A stretch of 64,000 nucleotides of DNA from Amycolatopsis dendrobii (GCF_014145675.1 NZ_JACGZW010000005.1:496001-560000), one strand, 5' to 3'. Shown: positions 25,886 to 34,142, numbered from the stretch's first letter. Translations and numbers: made by a program. Notes: a model not told the origin generated them from the letters alone.

Positions 25886-26404
25886 ATGAAAGCGAACCGG
25901 AAACTCGTCGCGGCCGCGGTCGGCACGGCGATCGCCCCGGTGCTCGTGCTGATCAGCCCGGCAGGCATCGCCAGCGCGCACGGGTACGTCAACGCGCCGG
26001 CGAGCCGGCAGGCCCAATGCGCGCAGGGAGTCGTTCCCTGCGGGCAGATCAAGTGGGAACCGCAGAGCGTCGAAGGACCGAAGGGGCTGCACAGCTGCAG
26101 CGGCGGCAACGCCCAGTTCGCCGAGCTGAACGACAACAACAAGGGCTGGAAGGCGACCTCGGTCGGCTCTTCGGTGGCCTTCACCTGGAAGTTCACCGCC
26201 CGGCACCGCACGTCCAACTACGAGTACTGGATCGGCAACGACAAGATCGCCACCGTGGACGGCGGCGGCCAGCAGCCCCCGGCGACGGTCACCCACAACG
26301 TGAACCTCAAGGGGCACACCGGAAGGCAGACGGTGCTCGCCGTCTGGAACATCGCGGACACCGCGAACGCCTTCTACGCCTGCATCGACCTGCAAGTGAG
26401 CTGA
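25886..26404 (+). CDS. Secreted AA10 lytic polysaccharide monooxygenase
   Basis: A 172-residue precursor. The signal peptide (residues 1-31, hydrophobic run to ASA) ends just before His32, which becomes the N-terminal copper ligand of the histidine brace. The second ligand is His107 in TARHRTSNYEYW, and Phe163 in NAFYACID sits at the axial position. HGYVNAPASRQAQC is typical of chitin-active AA10 enzymes. It oxidatively cleaves crystalline chitin (cellulose less likely) outside the cell. There is no carbohydrate-binding module. GAAGGAGC precedes the ATG. A DasR-type site in the promoter supports a chitin role, and a perfect 13-bp hairpin follows. Confidence 0.93.
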   Translation: MKANRKLVAAAVGTAIAPVLVLISPAGIASAHGYVNAPASRQAQCAQGVVPCGQIKWEPQSVEGPKGLHSCSGGNAQFAELNDNNKGWKATSVGSSVAFTWKFTARHRTSNYEYWIGNDKIATVDGGGQQPPATVTHNVNLKGHTGRQTVLAVWNIADTANAFYACIDLQVS

Positions 26405-26427
26405 CCCGGGAAGTCCGCACCAGACAC

Positions 26428-26461
26428 TGAGGCACGGGCCGTGGCGGCGGCCCGTGCCTCA
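26428..26461 (+). terminator. Terminator after the LPMO gene
   Basis: Perfect 13-bp hairpin (left arm TGAGGCACGGGCC) with an 8-base loop, 23 bases after the stop; no T-run, as is common in actinobacteria. Confidence 0.75.
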
Positions 26462-26519
26462 GCGCGCGTCCAGGGCATCAGCCGGAAATGACAAAACCAG
26501 CCAATTTCCCCCGCATTCG

Positions 26520-26549
26520 TTGACCCGCTTTCCCGGCCGTGACTAGCGT
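26520..26549 (+). promoter_or_regulatory. Promoter of the GH64 gene
   Basis: TTGACC (26520-26525), 18 bases, TAGCGT (26544-26549), about 44 bases before the TTG start. Confidence 0.5.
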
Positions 26550-26592
26550 GCCGGTCACCGGAAAAGGGCACGACTCCAGGAGGCGGTTTTCC

Positions 26593-27765
26593 TTGATTTC
26601 CCGGCGGGCATTCCTCGGCGCATCCGCGGCAGCCGCGACATTTCCACTCTGGAACTCCGCGTTCGCCTCCGCGACCACCCCCGATACCGCGAAGGTCGCT
26701 TTCGACGACAAGTCCGGGGCAGGCCAGACCTACGCGTACATCACCGGAACGACGCTGGACAACCGGCTCGTCATCCTGAAAGCCGACGGCACGCCTTACT
26801 ATCCGCCGTCCCCCGGCAGCGACCACACGCCGCTCGGCGAGGACTGCGCGATCCCGCTGAAGTCGCTTTCCCAGGTCACCGTCCCGAAAATGTACGCGGC
26901 CCGGATCTATGTCGCGCTCGACAGCAAACTGGACTTTTTCGTCAACAAGGGCCCGGCGCTGGTGCACCCGAGCTTCCTCGCCGCCGACGACCCGAACTAC
27001 AACCGGAACTGGTCGTTCTGCGAATTCACCTTCAACAACGACGTGCTCTTCGCCAACATCAGCTACGTCGACTTCGTCGCGATCCCGATCGGCCTGCACC
27101 TCACCACGACCGGCTCCGGCGACCAGACCGTGCCAGGACTGCCCGCGCGCTCGCTGGACCCGATCTGCGACGCCCTCAACGCCCAGGGCGGCAAATGGGG
27201 CACGCTCATCGAAACCGGGGGCGACGGAAAGCCGCTGCGCGCACTGTCCGCGCATTACCGCGCCGACCAATTCGGCGGATACCTCGACGGCTACATCGAC
27301 GAGGTGTGGAAGAAATACGCCGGCGAGACACTCACCGTCGACACCCAGGTGCCCGGCCTCGGCGCGTTCACCGGCCAGGTCGGCGCGGACGGCGTGCTCG
27401 CCTTCAACAACGGCGAACGCTTCGGCAAGCCCGCCACACCGGACGTATGGAGCTGCGACAGCGGACCGTTCGCCATCAAACAAGGCGACAGCGACGCCCG
27501 CAAGGCGATCATCCCCCGGCTGGCAGCGGCATTGAACCGCACCACCCTGCGCGACAATCCGAAACAGCCGACCGGCGAGGACCCGGCGAAGTTCTACCAG
27601 AACCCGGAAACCAACCACTACGCGCGAATCGTGCACAGCAAACTGCCGGACAACCGCGGATACGCCTTCCCGTACGACGACGTCTCCCCCGGCCCCGATT
27701 TCAGCGGCGCGGTCCAGGCAGGCGACCCGGACACGCTCACCATCACGGTAAACGCCTTGCGCTGA
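26593..27765 (+). CDS. Tat-exported GH64 endo-beta-1,3-glucanase
   Basis: A 390-residue precursor. I choose the TTG at 26593, 9 bases after AGGAGG, because it gives a clean Tat signal peptide (ISRRAFLGASAAAATFPLW, cleavage near FASA). The mature part matches glycoside hydrolase family 64, a two-domain, thaumatin-like laminaripentaose-producing glucanase: RIYVALDSKLDFFVN, SFCEFTFNN, VDFVAIPIGLHL, DGYIDEVWKKYAG, NRTTL. It likely hydrolyses fungal beta-1,3-glucan. It sits between the LPMO gene and a perfect 12-bp terminator, with its own promoter. Confidence 0.88.
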   Translation: MISRRAFLGASAAAATFPLWNSAFASATTPDTAKVAFDDKSGAGQTYAYITGTTLDNRLVILKADGTPYYPPSPGSDHTPLGEDCAIPLKSLSQVTVPKMYAARIYVALDSKLDFFVNKGPALVHPSFLAADDPNYNRNWSFCEFTFNNDVLFANISYVDFVAIPIGLHLTTTGSGDQTVPGLPARSLDPICDALNAQGGKWGTLIETGGDGKPLRALSAHYRADQFGGYLDGYIDEVWKKYAGETLTVDTQVPGLGAFTGQVGADGVLAFNNGERFGKPATPDVWSCDSGPFAIKQGDSDARKAIIPRLAAALNRTTLRDNPKQPTGEDPAKFYQNPETNHYARIVHSKLPDNRGYAFPYDDVSPGPDFSGAVQAGDPDTLTITVNALR

Positions 27766-27774
27766 GCCAACGAC

Positions 27775-27803
27775 GTGCCGCGGTCCATTTCGGACCGCGG
27801 CAC
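27775..27803 (+). terminator. Terminator after the GH64 gene
   Basis: Perfect 12-bp hairpin GTGCCGCGGTCC with complementary arm and ATTTC loop, 9 bases after the stop. Confidence 0.75.
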
Positions 27804-27844
27804 TGTCATGCGGTGAGATCGCCTTCCCGTTCGTTCTTCGCCGC

Positions 27845-27985
27845 CTAGAAAGCCAGCTTCTCCTCGTCCGCTTCCACCCCAAGTCCCGGCCCGGCCGGCA
27901 CCGACGACGCGGCATTGGGATCGACCCGCAACCCGACCTTCGGCAACGCGCTCCCCAGCTCCCGCGCGATCTTCATGCCCGCGGC
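27845..27985 (-). pseudogene. Enolase-superfamily (mandelate racemase type) C-terminal remnant
   Basis: Reading leftward, a stop at 27845 closes a short open stretch with GMKIARELGSALPKVGLRVD joined directly to SVPAGPGLGVEADEEKLAF. The last part is the usual C-terminal tail of mandelate-racemase/muconate-lactonizing enzymes. The first resembles their mid-protein KIxxG and LRVDxN segments. The barrel between them is missing, so this is an internally deleted relic. It runs into the 3' end of the TetR gene on the same strand. Confidence 0.55.
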
Positions 27986-28623
27986 CGCAACGCCGCCGAA
28001 ACAACCAGCCGAATCGGTTCCAGGTCAACGTTTTCCACCACCGCGTCAGCCCCCGGCATTTCCTCGATCGCCGGTTCAGCGTTCAGCAACACCCGAAACA
28101 CCCGCGGCAACACCGTCCGCCCGACGAGATCCTCCGCGAGCGCAGCCGCCTCCGAATTGTCCATTGTGTACTGCGCGGCCAGATACCCGGCGAGCCGCGT
28201 GTACATCACCGCGAACATCGCGTCGTAGTACGCCTTCGCGCTGTCCGGCAACCGTTCGGCAGCCGAGATGCAGAGCCGGCACGTCCGCGCCTGCGACTCC
28301 CAGGTCAGCAACTGCTGGAACCGCCCGCAGTACAGCGCGACCGCCTCGACCGGGTCGTCCGCGTACGCGTCCGGGGTCATCAGCTTGCCGAGGTACAGCT
28401 CGCGGACCAGGTCGAGCACCGCGAGGAACAGCTTGTCCTTGCTCTCGAAGTGCGCGTACAGCGACCGCTTGGACGTCCCCGCGCTGGCCGCGACCGCATC
28501 CATCGACGCCCGCTCGAAGCCGGTTTCGAGGAACACGTTCTTCGCCGCCAGCAGGATGTGGTTGCGCAGCTCCGCACCCCTCAGCTGCGAACCGCCTTCA
28601 CGCGCCATCCTTGCCTCCGCCAA
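27973..28623 (-). CDS. TetR-family repressor
   Basis: A 216-residue repressor with helix-turn-helix ASMDAVAASAGTSKRSLYAHFESKDKLF (about residues 40-68) and a ligand-binding C-terminal domain of the TetR_C_7-like kind (CRLCISAAERLPDSAKAYYDA). An in-frame ATG at 28608 is an alternative start. Divergent from an NmrA-like gene with an 8-bp-arm palindrome between them, so it probably represses that gene and itself. Its 3' end overlaps an enolase-superfamily relic, suggesting past deletion downstream. Confidence 0.9.
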   Translation of the reverse strand: MAEARMAREGGSQLRGAELRNHILLAAKNVFLETGFERASMDAVAASAGTSKRSLYAHFESKDKLFLAVLDLVRELYLGKLMTPDAYADDPVEAVALYCGRFQQLLTWESQARTCRLCISAAERLPDSAKAYYDAMFAVMYTRLAGYLAAQYTMDNSEAAALAEDLVGRTVLPRVFRVLLNAEPAIEEMPGADAVVENVDLEPIRLVVSAALRPRA

Positions 28624-28650
28624 AAGTAAACGGTACGGTGGAGTTTACTT
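28624..28650. promoter_or_regulatory. TetR operator
   Basis: Perfect 8-base arms AAGTAAAC (28624-28631) and GTTTACTT (28643-28650), spaced 11, immediately upstream of the TetR start and 39 bases before the NmrA-like start. Confidence 0.65.
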
Positions 28651-28688
28651 CCTGCTCCACCTCTGCGACAGTCTCCTGGAGTGCCCGC

Positions 28689-29582
28689 ATGATCGTCGTC
28701 ACCGCCCCCACCGGGAACATCGGCAGCCGCGTCCTCGCCGAGATCTCCGACGGTGCGCGCCCCGTCCGCGCGATCGTCCGCGACCCCGCGAAAATACCCG
28801 CTGACCTGCGTGAACGCATCGACATCCACGTTGGTTCACACAGCGATCCCGAAGTACTAGCCCGCGCCTTCGACGGCGCCGACACCGTCTTCTGGCTAGT
28901 CCCGCCCGACCGGCGAGCCGCGAGCGTCGACGAGGCCTACTCCGGTTTCGCCCGCCCCGCCGTCGACGCAATCCGCACCCACGGCGTCCGCCGGGTGGTG
29001 TCAGTCAGCGCCCTCGGCCGCGGCACCGCGTCCGCGGAACGAGCCGGACACGTGACCGCCACCCTGGCGATGGACGACCTCATCGCCGACACCGGCGTCG
29101 CCTTCCGCGCACTGGCGAATCCGACCTTTATGGACAATCTGCTGCGCCAAACCTCGGCGATCAAAGAACAAGGCACTTTCTACGACGTCCTGCCCCCCGA
29201 TTACGCCGCCCCGACCGCCTGCACGCGCGACATCGCCGCGGTCGCTTCCCGGCTGCTGCTCGATCCATTGTGGACCGGCCGGGAGGAGGTCCCCGTGCTC
29301 GGACCGGAAGATCTGTCGCCCGACCAGGAAGCTGAGATGCTGAGCGAGGTGCTGGGGATTTCGGTCAAGTATCAGCAAATCCCGGTCTCCGCACTCGGCG
29401 AACAGGTGCTCGCACACGGCCACTCCGAGGCGATGGCACAGTCCATGATGGACATGGCGACCGCGAAGCTGAACCATCTGGACGAGGGCGTGGTCCGCAC
29501 TCCGCAGAATGCCGTGGAAACGCCGACGACTTTCCGGCAGTGGTGCGAAGAAGTCCTCAAGCCCGCGGTGGACAAGGCCTGA
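28689..29582 (+). CDS. NmrA/NAD(P)-binding Rossmann protein
   Basis: A 297-residue cytosolic protein with N-terminal dinucleotide-binding motif VTAPTGNIGSRVLAEI and the atypical-SDR/NmrA pattern (DTVFWLVPPD, VRRVVSVSALG, ALANPTFMDNLL). Members act as NADPH-dependent reductases or redox sensors. ATG at 28689. It lies under the palindrome shared with the TetR gene, so it is likely induced when TetR is released. Substrate unknown. Confidence 0.85.
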   Translation: MIVVTAPTGNIGSRVLAEISDGARPVRAIVRDPAKIPADLRERIDIHVGSHSDPEVLARAFDGADTVFWLVPPDRRAASVDEAYSGFARPAVDAIRTHGVRRVVSVSALGRGTASAERAGHVTATLAMDDLIADTGVAFRALANPTFMDNLLRQTSAIKEQGTFYDVLPPDYAAPTACTRDIAAVASRLLLDPLWTGREEVPVLGPEDLSPDQEAEMLSEVLGISVKYQQIPVSALGEQVLAHGHSEAMAQSMMDMATAKLNHLDEGVVRTPQNAVETPTTFRQWCEEVLKPAVDKA

Positions 29583-29827
29583 TTCTCCTATCGCTCGCTG
29601 CGCGCCAGCCCGGCCAGGACGCGGTCCCAGCCCAGATCGGGGTCAGCACGCCCCCGTGCGATGCTTCGTCGACCGTGGTCGGCAACGCAGGCGCAGTACG
29701 GCGATTTGATCATCGACAGCGGCGGCCATCCGCATCTGAGCGCCGGTGCGAGCCTGACTCGAATCGCGCCACTGGCGGTCGGCAACGCGCCTCCCCCGCG
29801 CCCGCCGCACTTCACCTTCAATGGCAC
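29583..29827. other. Spacer with an unresolved short reading frame
   Basis: A leftward frame from a GTG at 29827 to a stop at 29588 (79 codons) ends in DPDLGWDRVLAGLARSER, which looks protein-like, but the first half is Arg/Gly-rich and I recognise no family. It may be a gene remnant. A near-copy of the neighbouring TetR operator core lies at 29823-29835. Confidence 0.3.
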
Positions 29828-29835
29828 TCAGTGCA
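29823..29835. promoter_or_regulatory. Second, partial TetR operator-like site
   Basis: GGCACTCAGTGCA is almost the same as the 13-base core GGCACTGAGTGCC upstream of the TetR gene at 30629-30641. It lies 26 bases beyond the 3' end of that TetR gene. Confidence 0.4.
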
Positions 29836-29860
29836 CTTCACTTGCCGACCGGCAAGCATC

Positions 29861-30598
29861 TCACCGGGGATCGGCGTCGCGCAGCGCGGCGCCGATCCGG
29901 GTCACCACCTCGTGCAACGGTGTCGCGGTGCTGAGCACCGCCACCACCGTGCCCGGCTCCGCTTCGGCGGGGGACTTCCCGCCGGACGTCCGGAAAGCGT
30001 CCGCGACCAGGGTGAACGCCTCCGTCGCCGCAGCCTCGATGTCGTCCCGGCCGCCGCTGCGCAGCCAGCGCCGCAGGACATGGTTGTTGGCCGCCGCGAT
30101 CGCCGCCGCGGCCACCGCGGCCCGGAGCGTCGCGGACTCGTCCCCAGCGGCGGCGAAGCGGTCCTGGAGGTAGCGGGCGAGGACGCGCTGGTAACGGTCG
30201 ACCGTCGCGACTTCCTTGTCCCGCAACGACGGCACCGTGCGAGTGAGGGTGAACCGCTTGAGCGAGACGTCCAGCTCCGCGGCATAGGACTCCAGCACGA
30301 GCGACACCGCCGCGGTCGCCACCTCGATCGGGTCGCGCGCCGGGTCGGCGGTCTCGAAGACCTGCTCCATCTCGGCGACGATCTCGTCGTGATTGGCGAA
30401 GAGGACGTCGTCCTTGCTGTCGAAATACCGGAAGAACGTGCGCCGCCCGACGCCCGCCGCCGCGGCGATGTCGTCGATGGTCGTCGCCTCGTACCCGTTG
30501 GCGGCGAAGAGATCCACGGCCGCCGTGGCGAGCGCGCGACGCAACTGCCGCCGCCCGGCCGGCGTGGCCCCGACCCGGGTGCGCGGCGTCTCCGTCAT
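29861..30598 (-). CDS. TetR-family repressor (MftR-like)
   Basis: A 245-residue repressor. The helix-turn-helix is [29 protein letters not shown] (about residues 40-68), a form common in MftR-like TetR proteins. I chose the ATG at 30598 (MTETPRTRVG); a longer frame from 30664 would run through the palindrome. It is divergent from a small gene at 30685. A 27-base near-perfect palindrome lies between. No mycofactocin genes are visible nearby. Confidence 0.88.
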   Translation of the reverse strand: MTETPRTRVGATPAGRRQLRRALATAAVDLFAANGYEATTIDDIAAAAGVGRRTFFRYFDSKDDVLFANHDEIVAEMEQVFETADPARDPIEVATAAVSLVLESYAAELDVSLKRFTLTRTVPSLRDKEVATVDRYQRVLARYLQDRFAAAGDESATLRAAVAAAAIAAANNHVLRRWLRSGGRDDIEAAATEAFTLVADAFRTSGGKSPAEAEPGTVVAVLSTATPLHEVVTRIGAALRDADPR

Positions 30599-30621
30599 TC
30601 CCGAACGGTAGCAGCCCGGGT

Positions 30622-30648
30622 TGCTAGTGGCACTGAGTGCCGTTAGCA
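30622..30648. promoter_or_regulatory. TetR operator between divergent genes
   Basis: Twenty-seven-base palindrome with 11 of 13 arm positions matching. The outer arms are TGCTA and TAGCA, and the core GGCACT-G-AGTGCC (30629-30641) is perfect. It lies 23 bases upstream of the TetR start. Confidence 0.65.
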
Positions 30649-30684
30649 TCGGCGGGCACCCCATGCGAGCGGAAGGCGTCGACG

Positions 30685-31140
30685 ATGACTCTCGACCAGC
30701 AACTGCGGCCCGACCACCACACCGGCCCAGACCCGGCAGACGCGTATTACGGCGGGGTGTTCGGCTGGTCAGTCCGGCGGCAGGGCGCGCGCCTGTTCCT
30801 GGCCTTGGAAAACGGCCTGTGCGCAGTCACCCTGCCGAAACTCACCTCAGGCCCGGTGCGCAACCACCTGTCCGCCCTGGGCTGCGAAGGCCCGTCCCTG
30901 ATCCTCCCCACCCAACACGGTCCGCGCCTGGCCATTCTCGCCGAGACCGACGGCGAACTGCTCCTGCGAGGCAGCCTGCCGGCAGACGTGACCGTCCTGG
31001 ACAGCGGCGCGCTTCTCCCCCTGCCGACCGGTCAGCAAGCACCCGGCATGGGCCCGGAATGGCTGACCGCGCCGGACCCTAGGCACCGCTGGCTGCCCAG
31101 TGTGAGCGCGGTGCTGGCCGGAGTGCGCCAACGCCCCTGA
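30685..31140 (+). CDS. Small protein, possibly Prim-Pol N-terminal-like
   Basis: A 151-residue soluble protein. The layout (YYGGVFGWSVRRQGARLFLALENGLCAVTLP, then GPSLILP, LPADVTVLDSGALLPLPTG, RHRWLPSVSAVLAG) resembles small actinobacterial proteins annotated as bifunctional primase/polymerase N-terminal domain, but I see no catalytic aspartates and am not certain. ATG at 30685. Divergent from the TetR gene with the operator between, so it is probably its target. Confidence 0.5.
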   Translation: MTLDQQLRPDHHTGPDPADAYYGGVFGWSVRRQGARLFLALENGLCAVTLPKLTSGPVRNHLSALGCEGPSLILPTQHGPRLAILAETDGELLLRGSLPADVTVLDSGALLPLPTGQQAPGMGPEWLTAPDPRHRWLPSVSAVLAGVRQRP

Positions 31141-31243
31141 CCCGTCCCCGCTCGCATGGATTCTCGTGAGCCACAGAGTCCCCGCCCGTGACGCCTTCCG
31201 ACACCGATTCCGCGAGGCAGCTGCGCCCCCGGCTGGAGTCCGT

Positions 31244-31399
31244 GAGGGTTCCCCGCACGGACCCTGACTCCCACACGCCCCGTCCCGCCGCCGCGCTGCG
31301 TTGGGTGCGCGGGGTGCAACCAATACCGCATTGGGTGCGTTGCGGCGGTCTGTGAAGGGCTCCTTGAGGGAATCTAAGTCCGTGAAGGGCCCTTCACGG
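31244..31399. repeat. Dispersed palindromic repeat cluster
   Basis: Contains GAGGGTTCCCCGCACG (31244-31259, identical to 17351-17366), a CCAAT-ACCGC-ATTGG unit near 31319-31334, a GTGAAGGGC half-site near 31352, and a perfect 20-bp palindrome at 31380-31399 (CCGTGAAGGG plus its complement). No coding potential seen. Confidence 0.65.
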
Positions 31400-31504
31400 C
31401 GTGCGAGAGGGCGTGAGGGATTCCTCAAAGGTGGCCCTCGCGGACGTCGGCGTCGCGCGCCGGGCCTTTCGGCAGAGGCGAGACTCCCGCGCACTGCTAA
31501 GAAA

Positions 31505-31584
31505 GCCCAATGCCACATTGGGCGCATGCGACGCACCCAATGTGGCGTTCGGTGCATCTGACGCACCCAATGCCACATTGGGGC
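31505..31584. repeat. Triple-hairpin repeat element, intergenic copy
   Basis: Same three-unit arrangement as 3192-3272: CCCAATG-CCA-CATTGGG, a GCATGCGACG linker, CACCCAATGTGGCGTTCGG, then another CCCAATG-CCA-CATTGGG. It lies in a 700-base non-coding spacer. Shared linker sequence GACGCACCCAA shows common origin with the copy inside the glycosyltransferase gene. Confidence 0.85.
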
Positions 31585-31715
31585 GCTAAACCGCCACCCG
31601 CGAACCCCACAGCAACCGGCCACCCAAGCCGCGCCCCACCAACCAAACCGCAGCCGACGCCCCCAACCCCTCAAGGCACCCACACCTCCCCCACCCCCGA
31701 TACGAAGCCAAAAAC

Positions 31716-31774
31716 ACGGCGCGGGGGTGCTTGCCAAGGCATCCTTCCCGCCTTGACAAGCACCCCCGCGCCGT
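31716..31774 (-). terminator. Very strong nested hairpin, leftward terminator
   Basis: Perfect 18-bp outer stem (31716-31733 with 31757-31774) and a perfect 6-bp inner stem CAAGGC/GCCTTG around a 9-base loop. Read leftward it is followed by GTTTTTGG, so it terminates the leftward genes ending at 31860. It may also stop rightward transcripts. Confidence 0.8.
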
Positions 31775-31859
31775 AGTCACACTAAAAAATCGGGGTGCCC
31801 GCGAACCCACTCACGAAGCAATGCCGCCGCCAGGCGACGAGCCGACCGCGGCCAAGCGA

Positions 31860-32225
31860 TCAAACACAGACCCCGCCCAGCACGCCCGAAGCCGCCACGA
31901 CCATCCCGTCCACCTCGCCCGCCAACCGCTCAATCTCGCCCCACCGCCGCAGATCCCGCCCCGGATCCGGAATCAGCGAAGTCCCCACCAGCAGCAGCAA
32001 CGTATCCACCTCGTAAGCCCGATCCGCCAGCCGCAACAACGGCACCGGATCCCCGCTCGCATCCCCGGCCGCGAACCGGCAAGCCGCATGCCCGAGCTCC
32101 CGGCACACCGTCCGCAGCCGCTCCCGCACCGCGTCCGCCCGCGGATCCGCCCGAGGACCGCCGGTCCGGATATTCCACGCCACCGAAAGCAGACAGCGCC
32201 CGGCATCGTCCATCGCCGTGTTCAT
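31860..32225 (-). CDS. Hypothetical 121-residue protein
   Basis: Unrecognised. Starts MNTAMDDAGRCLLSVAWNIR at the ATG at 32225; longer in-frame starts give Arg/Cys-rich sequence that overlaps the upstream gene. Mostly helical with no signal peptide. It lies 55 bases after the end of another unknown gene on the same strand and before the nested terminator, so the two probably form a small operon. Confidence 0.55.
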   Translation of the reverse strand: MNTAMDDAGRCLLSVAWNIRTGGPRADPRADAVRERLRTVCRELGHAACRFAAGDASGDPVPLLRLADRAYEVDTLLLLVGTSLIPDPGRDLRRWGEIERLAGEVDGMVVAASGVLGGVCV

Positions 32226-32280
32226 CACCGGGCGAGTCTGGAAGCACCCTCCCCGCCGCGGGTGACCCGACACGCGCAGC

Positions 32281-33198
32281 TCACCGCATCGAGTGAAGCA
32301 ACCGCACAGTCGCGTCAAGCGGCAGCCGGTCGTCCGCCGCACGTGCGAGGAAATCCTTGATCCGCTGCCCGTCCGGCGTCAGCGAATCCACGTCGTTGAC
32401 TTCCGCGCTCGCCGCTTCCAACGTCCCGAGCCCGGCATTGTGGTGCGCGTCGCGAACCGCGTTTCGCAGCACCGCCAATTCCGCCGCCGACGGCCCCCGC
32501 TTCTCCGCCCGCAACCGCTCGACAATCCGGAGCACCTGCGGCGAATGCGCGGCCAACGACTGCCGTCCAGCGAACGAAGCCACCATTCGCGGCGTTGCGC
32601 CCGCCGAGGCCGGCGGCGGCGGCACCTCGACCGCCTCGCCGACCACCCGCAGGCTCTCCAACGCCGCCGCACGCCGACGTTCGCTCTCGCGCACGCGCGC
32701 GAGCGGATCCTTCCGCCGGGACGCCGCGATCGTGCGGGCCTCGGCCCGGGCCCGCTCCCCCGCGTCGGTCAGCCGCGAACGCCGTTGATACGTGCCCTCG
32801 TCAGCCGCCTGCTTGCGCCGGTTCGCGAGCCAAGCCTCGAAGGTCTGCCCGCGCCGAGGCGGTTCGCGCACCTCGGTCAGGTCTGCGGCGGCGGACTCGT
32901 CGACGAACCAGCCCTTCATCCGCGACCGCAGGAAGTCGCCCGGCTTTTCGCTGGCGCGGCGCGGCCGCTGGCGCGTCCCGTCCGGCAGCGCGCTCATCGC
33001 GATCAGCAGCGCGTCCGGGCAGTATCCGTTGGAGTACCAGAATTCCAGCTGCCGCTCGACGTCGTCGCGTTCCTCCCGGGTCAGCCGCTCGGACACCCAG
33101 CCCATGCGGCGGACCAGCACGCCCGTCGACTGGGCGCGTTCGCGCGCGTCGGCGGGCACGACCGTCGACGGCCACTCCTGATCAGCGATCCGCACCAT
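32281..33198 (-). CDS. Hypothetical 305-residue protein
   Basis: Unrecognised soluble, highly charged protein. The N-terminal third is folded-looking (LVRRMGWVSERLTREERDDVERQLEFWYSNGYCPDALLIAMSALPDG). The middle is a long Arg/Ala/Glu-rich, probably helical region. The end is DSLTPDGQRIKDFLARAADDRLPL. The organisation recalls small actinobacterial DNA-replication or plasmid-type helical proteins, but there is no catalytic motif. GGGAGGTGTGGC precedes the ATG. First gene of a two-gene leftward unit. Confidence 0.6.
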   Translation of the reverse strand: MVRIADQEWPSTVVPADARERAQSTGVLVRRMGWVSERLTREERDDVERQLEFWYSNGYCPDALLIAMSALPDGTRQRPRRASEKPGDFLRSRMKGWFVDESAAADLTEVREPPRRGQTFEAWLANRRKQAADEGTYQRRSRLTDAGERARAEARTIAASRRKDPLARVRESERRRAAALESLRVVGEAVEVPPPPASAGATPRMVASFAGRQSLAAHSPQVLRIVERLRAEKRGPSAAELAVLRNAVRDAHHNAGLGTLEAASAEVNDVDSLTPDGQRIKDFLARAADDRLPLDATVRLLHSMR

Positions 33199-33248
33199 GC
33201 CACACCTCCCTTGCCGACGACGCCTACGTTATCCCGCCGCACCGACAA

Positions 33249-34127
33249 TTACCCGGCCCGCCGCAGCACCGCCACCGTGTTCGCCGCCACGATGACCCCG
33301 ATCGCCGCCCACGCGACCGCGTCGAGCCGCTGGTCCAGCAGCACAAGTCCGACCAGCGCGGCCATCACCGGGTTGACGCTCATGAACGCGCCGAAGAACT
33401 GCGTCGGCACCCGGCGCAACGCCACCAGATCGACGAGGAACGGCAGCGCCGACGAAAGCAGTCCGGCGGTGAGCGCCGCCGCGAGAGCGCCCGAAGTCGG
33501 CGGGTGGTGCAGCATCGCGAACAGCCCGATCGGCACGTACAGCAGACCGGACACCCCGGCGGCGGCAGCCGAGCCCGCAGCCCCGGGCAGGCGACGGCCT
33601 ACGGTCCGGTTCAGCAGGATGTAGCAGGCCCAGCACGACGCGGCGACCAGCGCGAGCCCCATCCCGAGATAGTCGGTGCTCGGCCGCGGCCGCATCAGCG
33701 CGCCGACCGCGACCGCGGCGGCCACCGCGCACGCGAGGTCCGTCCGGCGCCGGGAGCCGGCGAGAGCGATCGACAGCGGGCCGAGGAATTCCAGCGTCAC
33801 GGCCAGTCCGAGACCGATCCGGTCGACCGCGGTGTAGAGCGAGAGGTTCATCGTCGCGAACACCGCGGCCAGAGCGAGTACCGGCCACCACTGCCGTGCG
33901 GTGAAGGTCCGCAGCCGCGGGCGTCCGACCGCCAGCAGCACCACCGCCGCCACCCATTGGCGGACCGCCACCACGCCCGGCGGGCCGAGCACCGGGAACG
34001 CGAGCGCCGCGGTCGCCCCGCCGACCTGGTTCGACAGCGCGCTTCCGAGCAGCATCGCGGCACCGGCCGCCCGTGCGTCGCCACGTGTTCGCGGAGCGAG
34101 TTCCGTAGTCGCCATGCGGTCGAGCAT
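33249..34127 (-). CDS. EamA/RhtA-type DMT exporter
   Basis: A 292-residue inner-membrane protein with ten hydrophobic segments in two EamA repeats; RhtA-like wording such as LYTAVDRIGLGLAVTLEFLGPLSIAL. It probably exports amino acids or related metabolites. Starts at 34127 (MLDRMATTE) or 34115 are both possible; neither has a clear ribosome-binding site. Divergent from a LysR gene with a T-N11-A box between, so it is likely LysR-controlled. Confidence 0.88.
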   Translation of the reverse strand: MLDRMATTELAPRTRGDARAAGAAMLLGSALSNQVGGATAALAFPVLGPPGVVAVRQWVAAVVLLAVGRPRLRTFTARQWWPVLALAAVFATMNLSLYTAVDRIGLGLAVTLEFLGPLSIALAGSRRRTDLACAVAAAVAVGALMRPRPSTDYLGMGLALVAASCWACYILLNRTVGRRLPGAAGSAAAAGVSGLLYVPIGLFAMLHHPPTSGALAAALTAGLLSSALPFLVDLVALRRVPTQFFGAFMSVNPVMAALVGLVLLDQRLDAVAWAAIGVIVAANTVAVLRRAG

Positions 34128-34142
34128 GCAGTCGGCCGATCC

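Noticed and set aside
29588-29827. 79-codon leftward gene
   Set aside because: Only the last third looks protein-like, the start is a GTG inside an operator-like sequence, and no family is recognised; listed as unresolved spacer instead.
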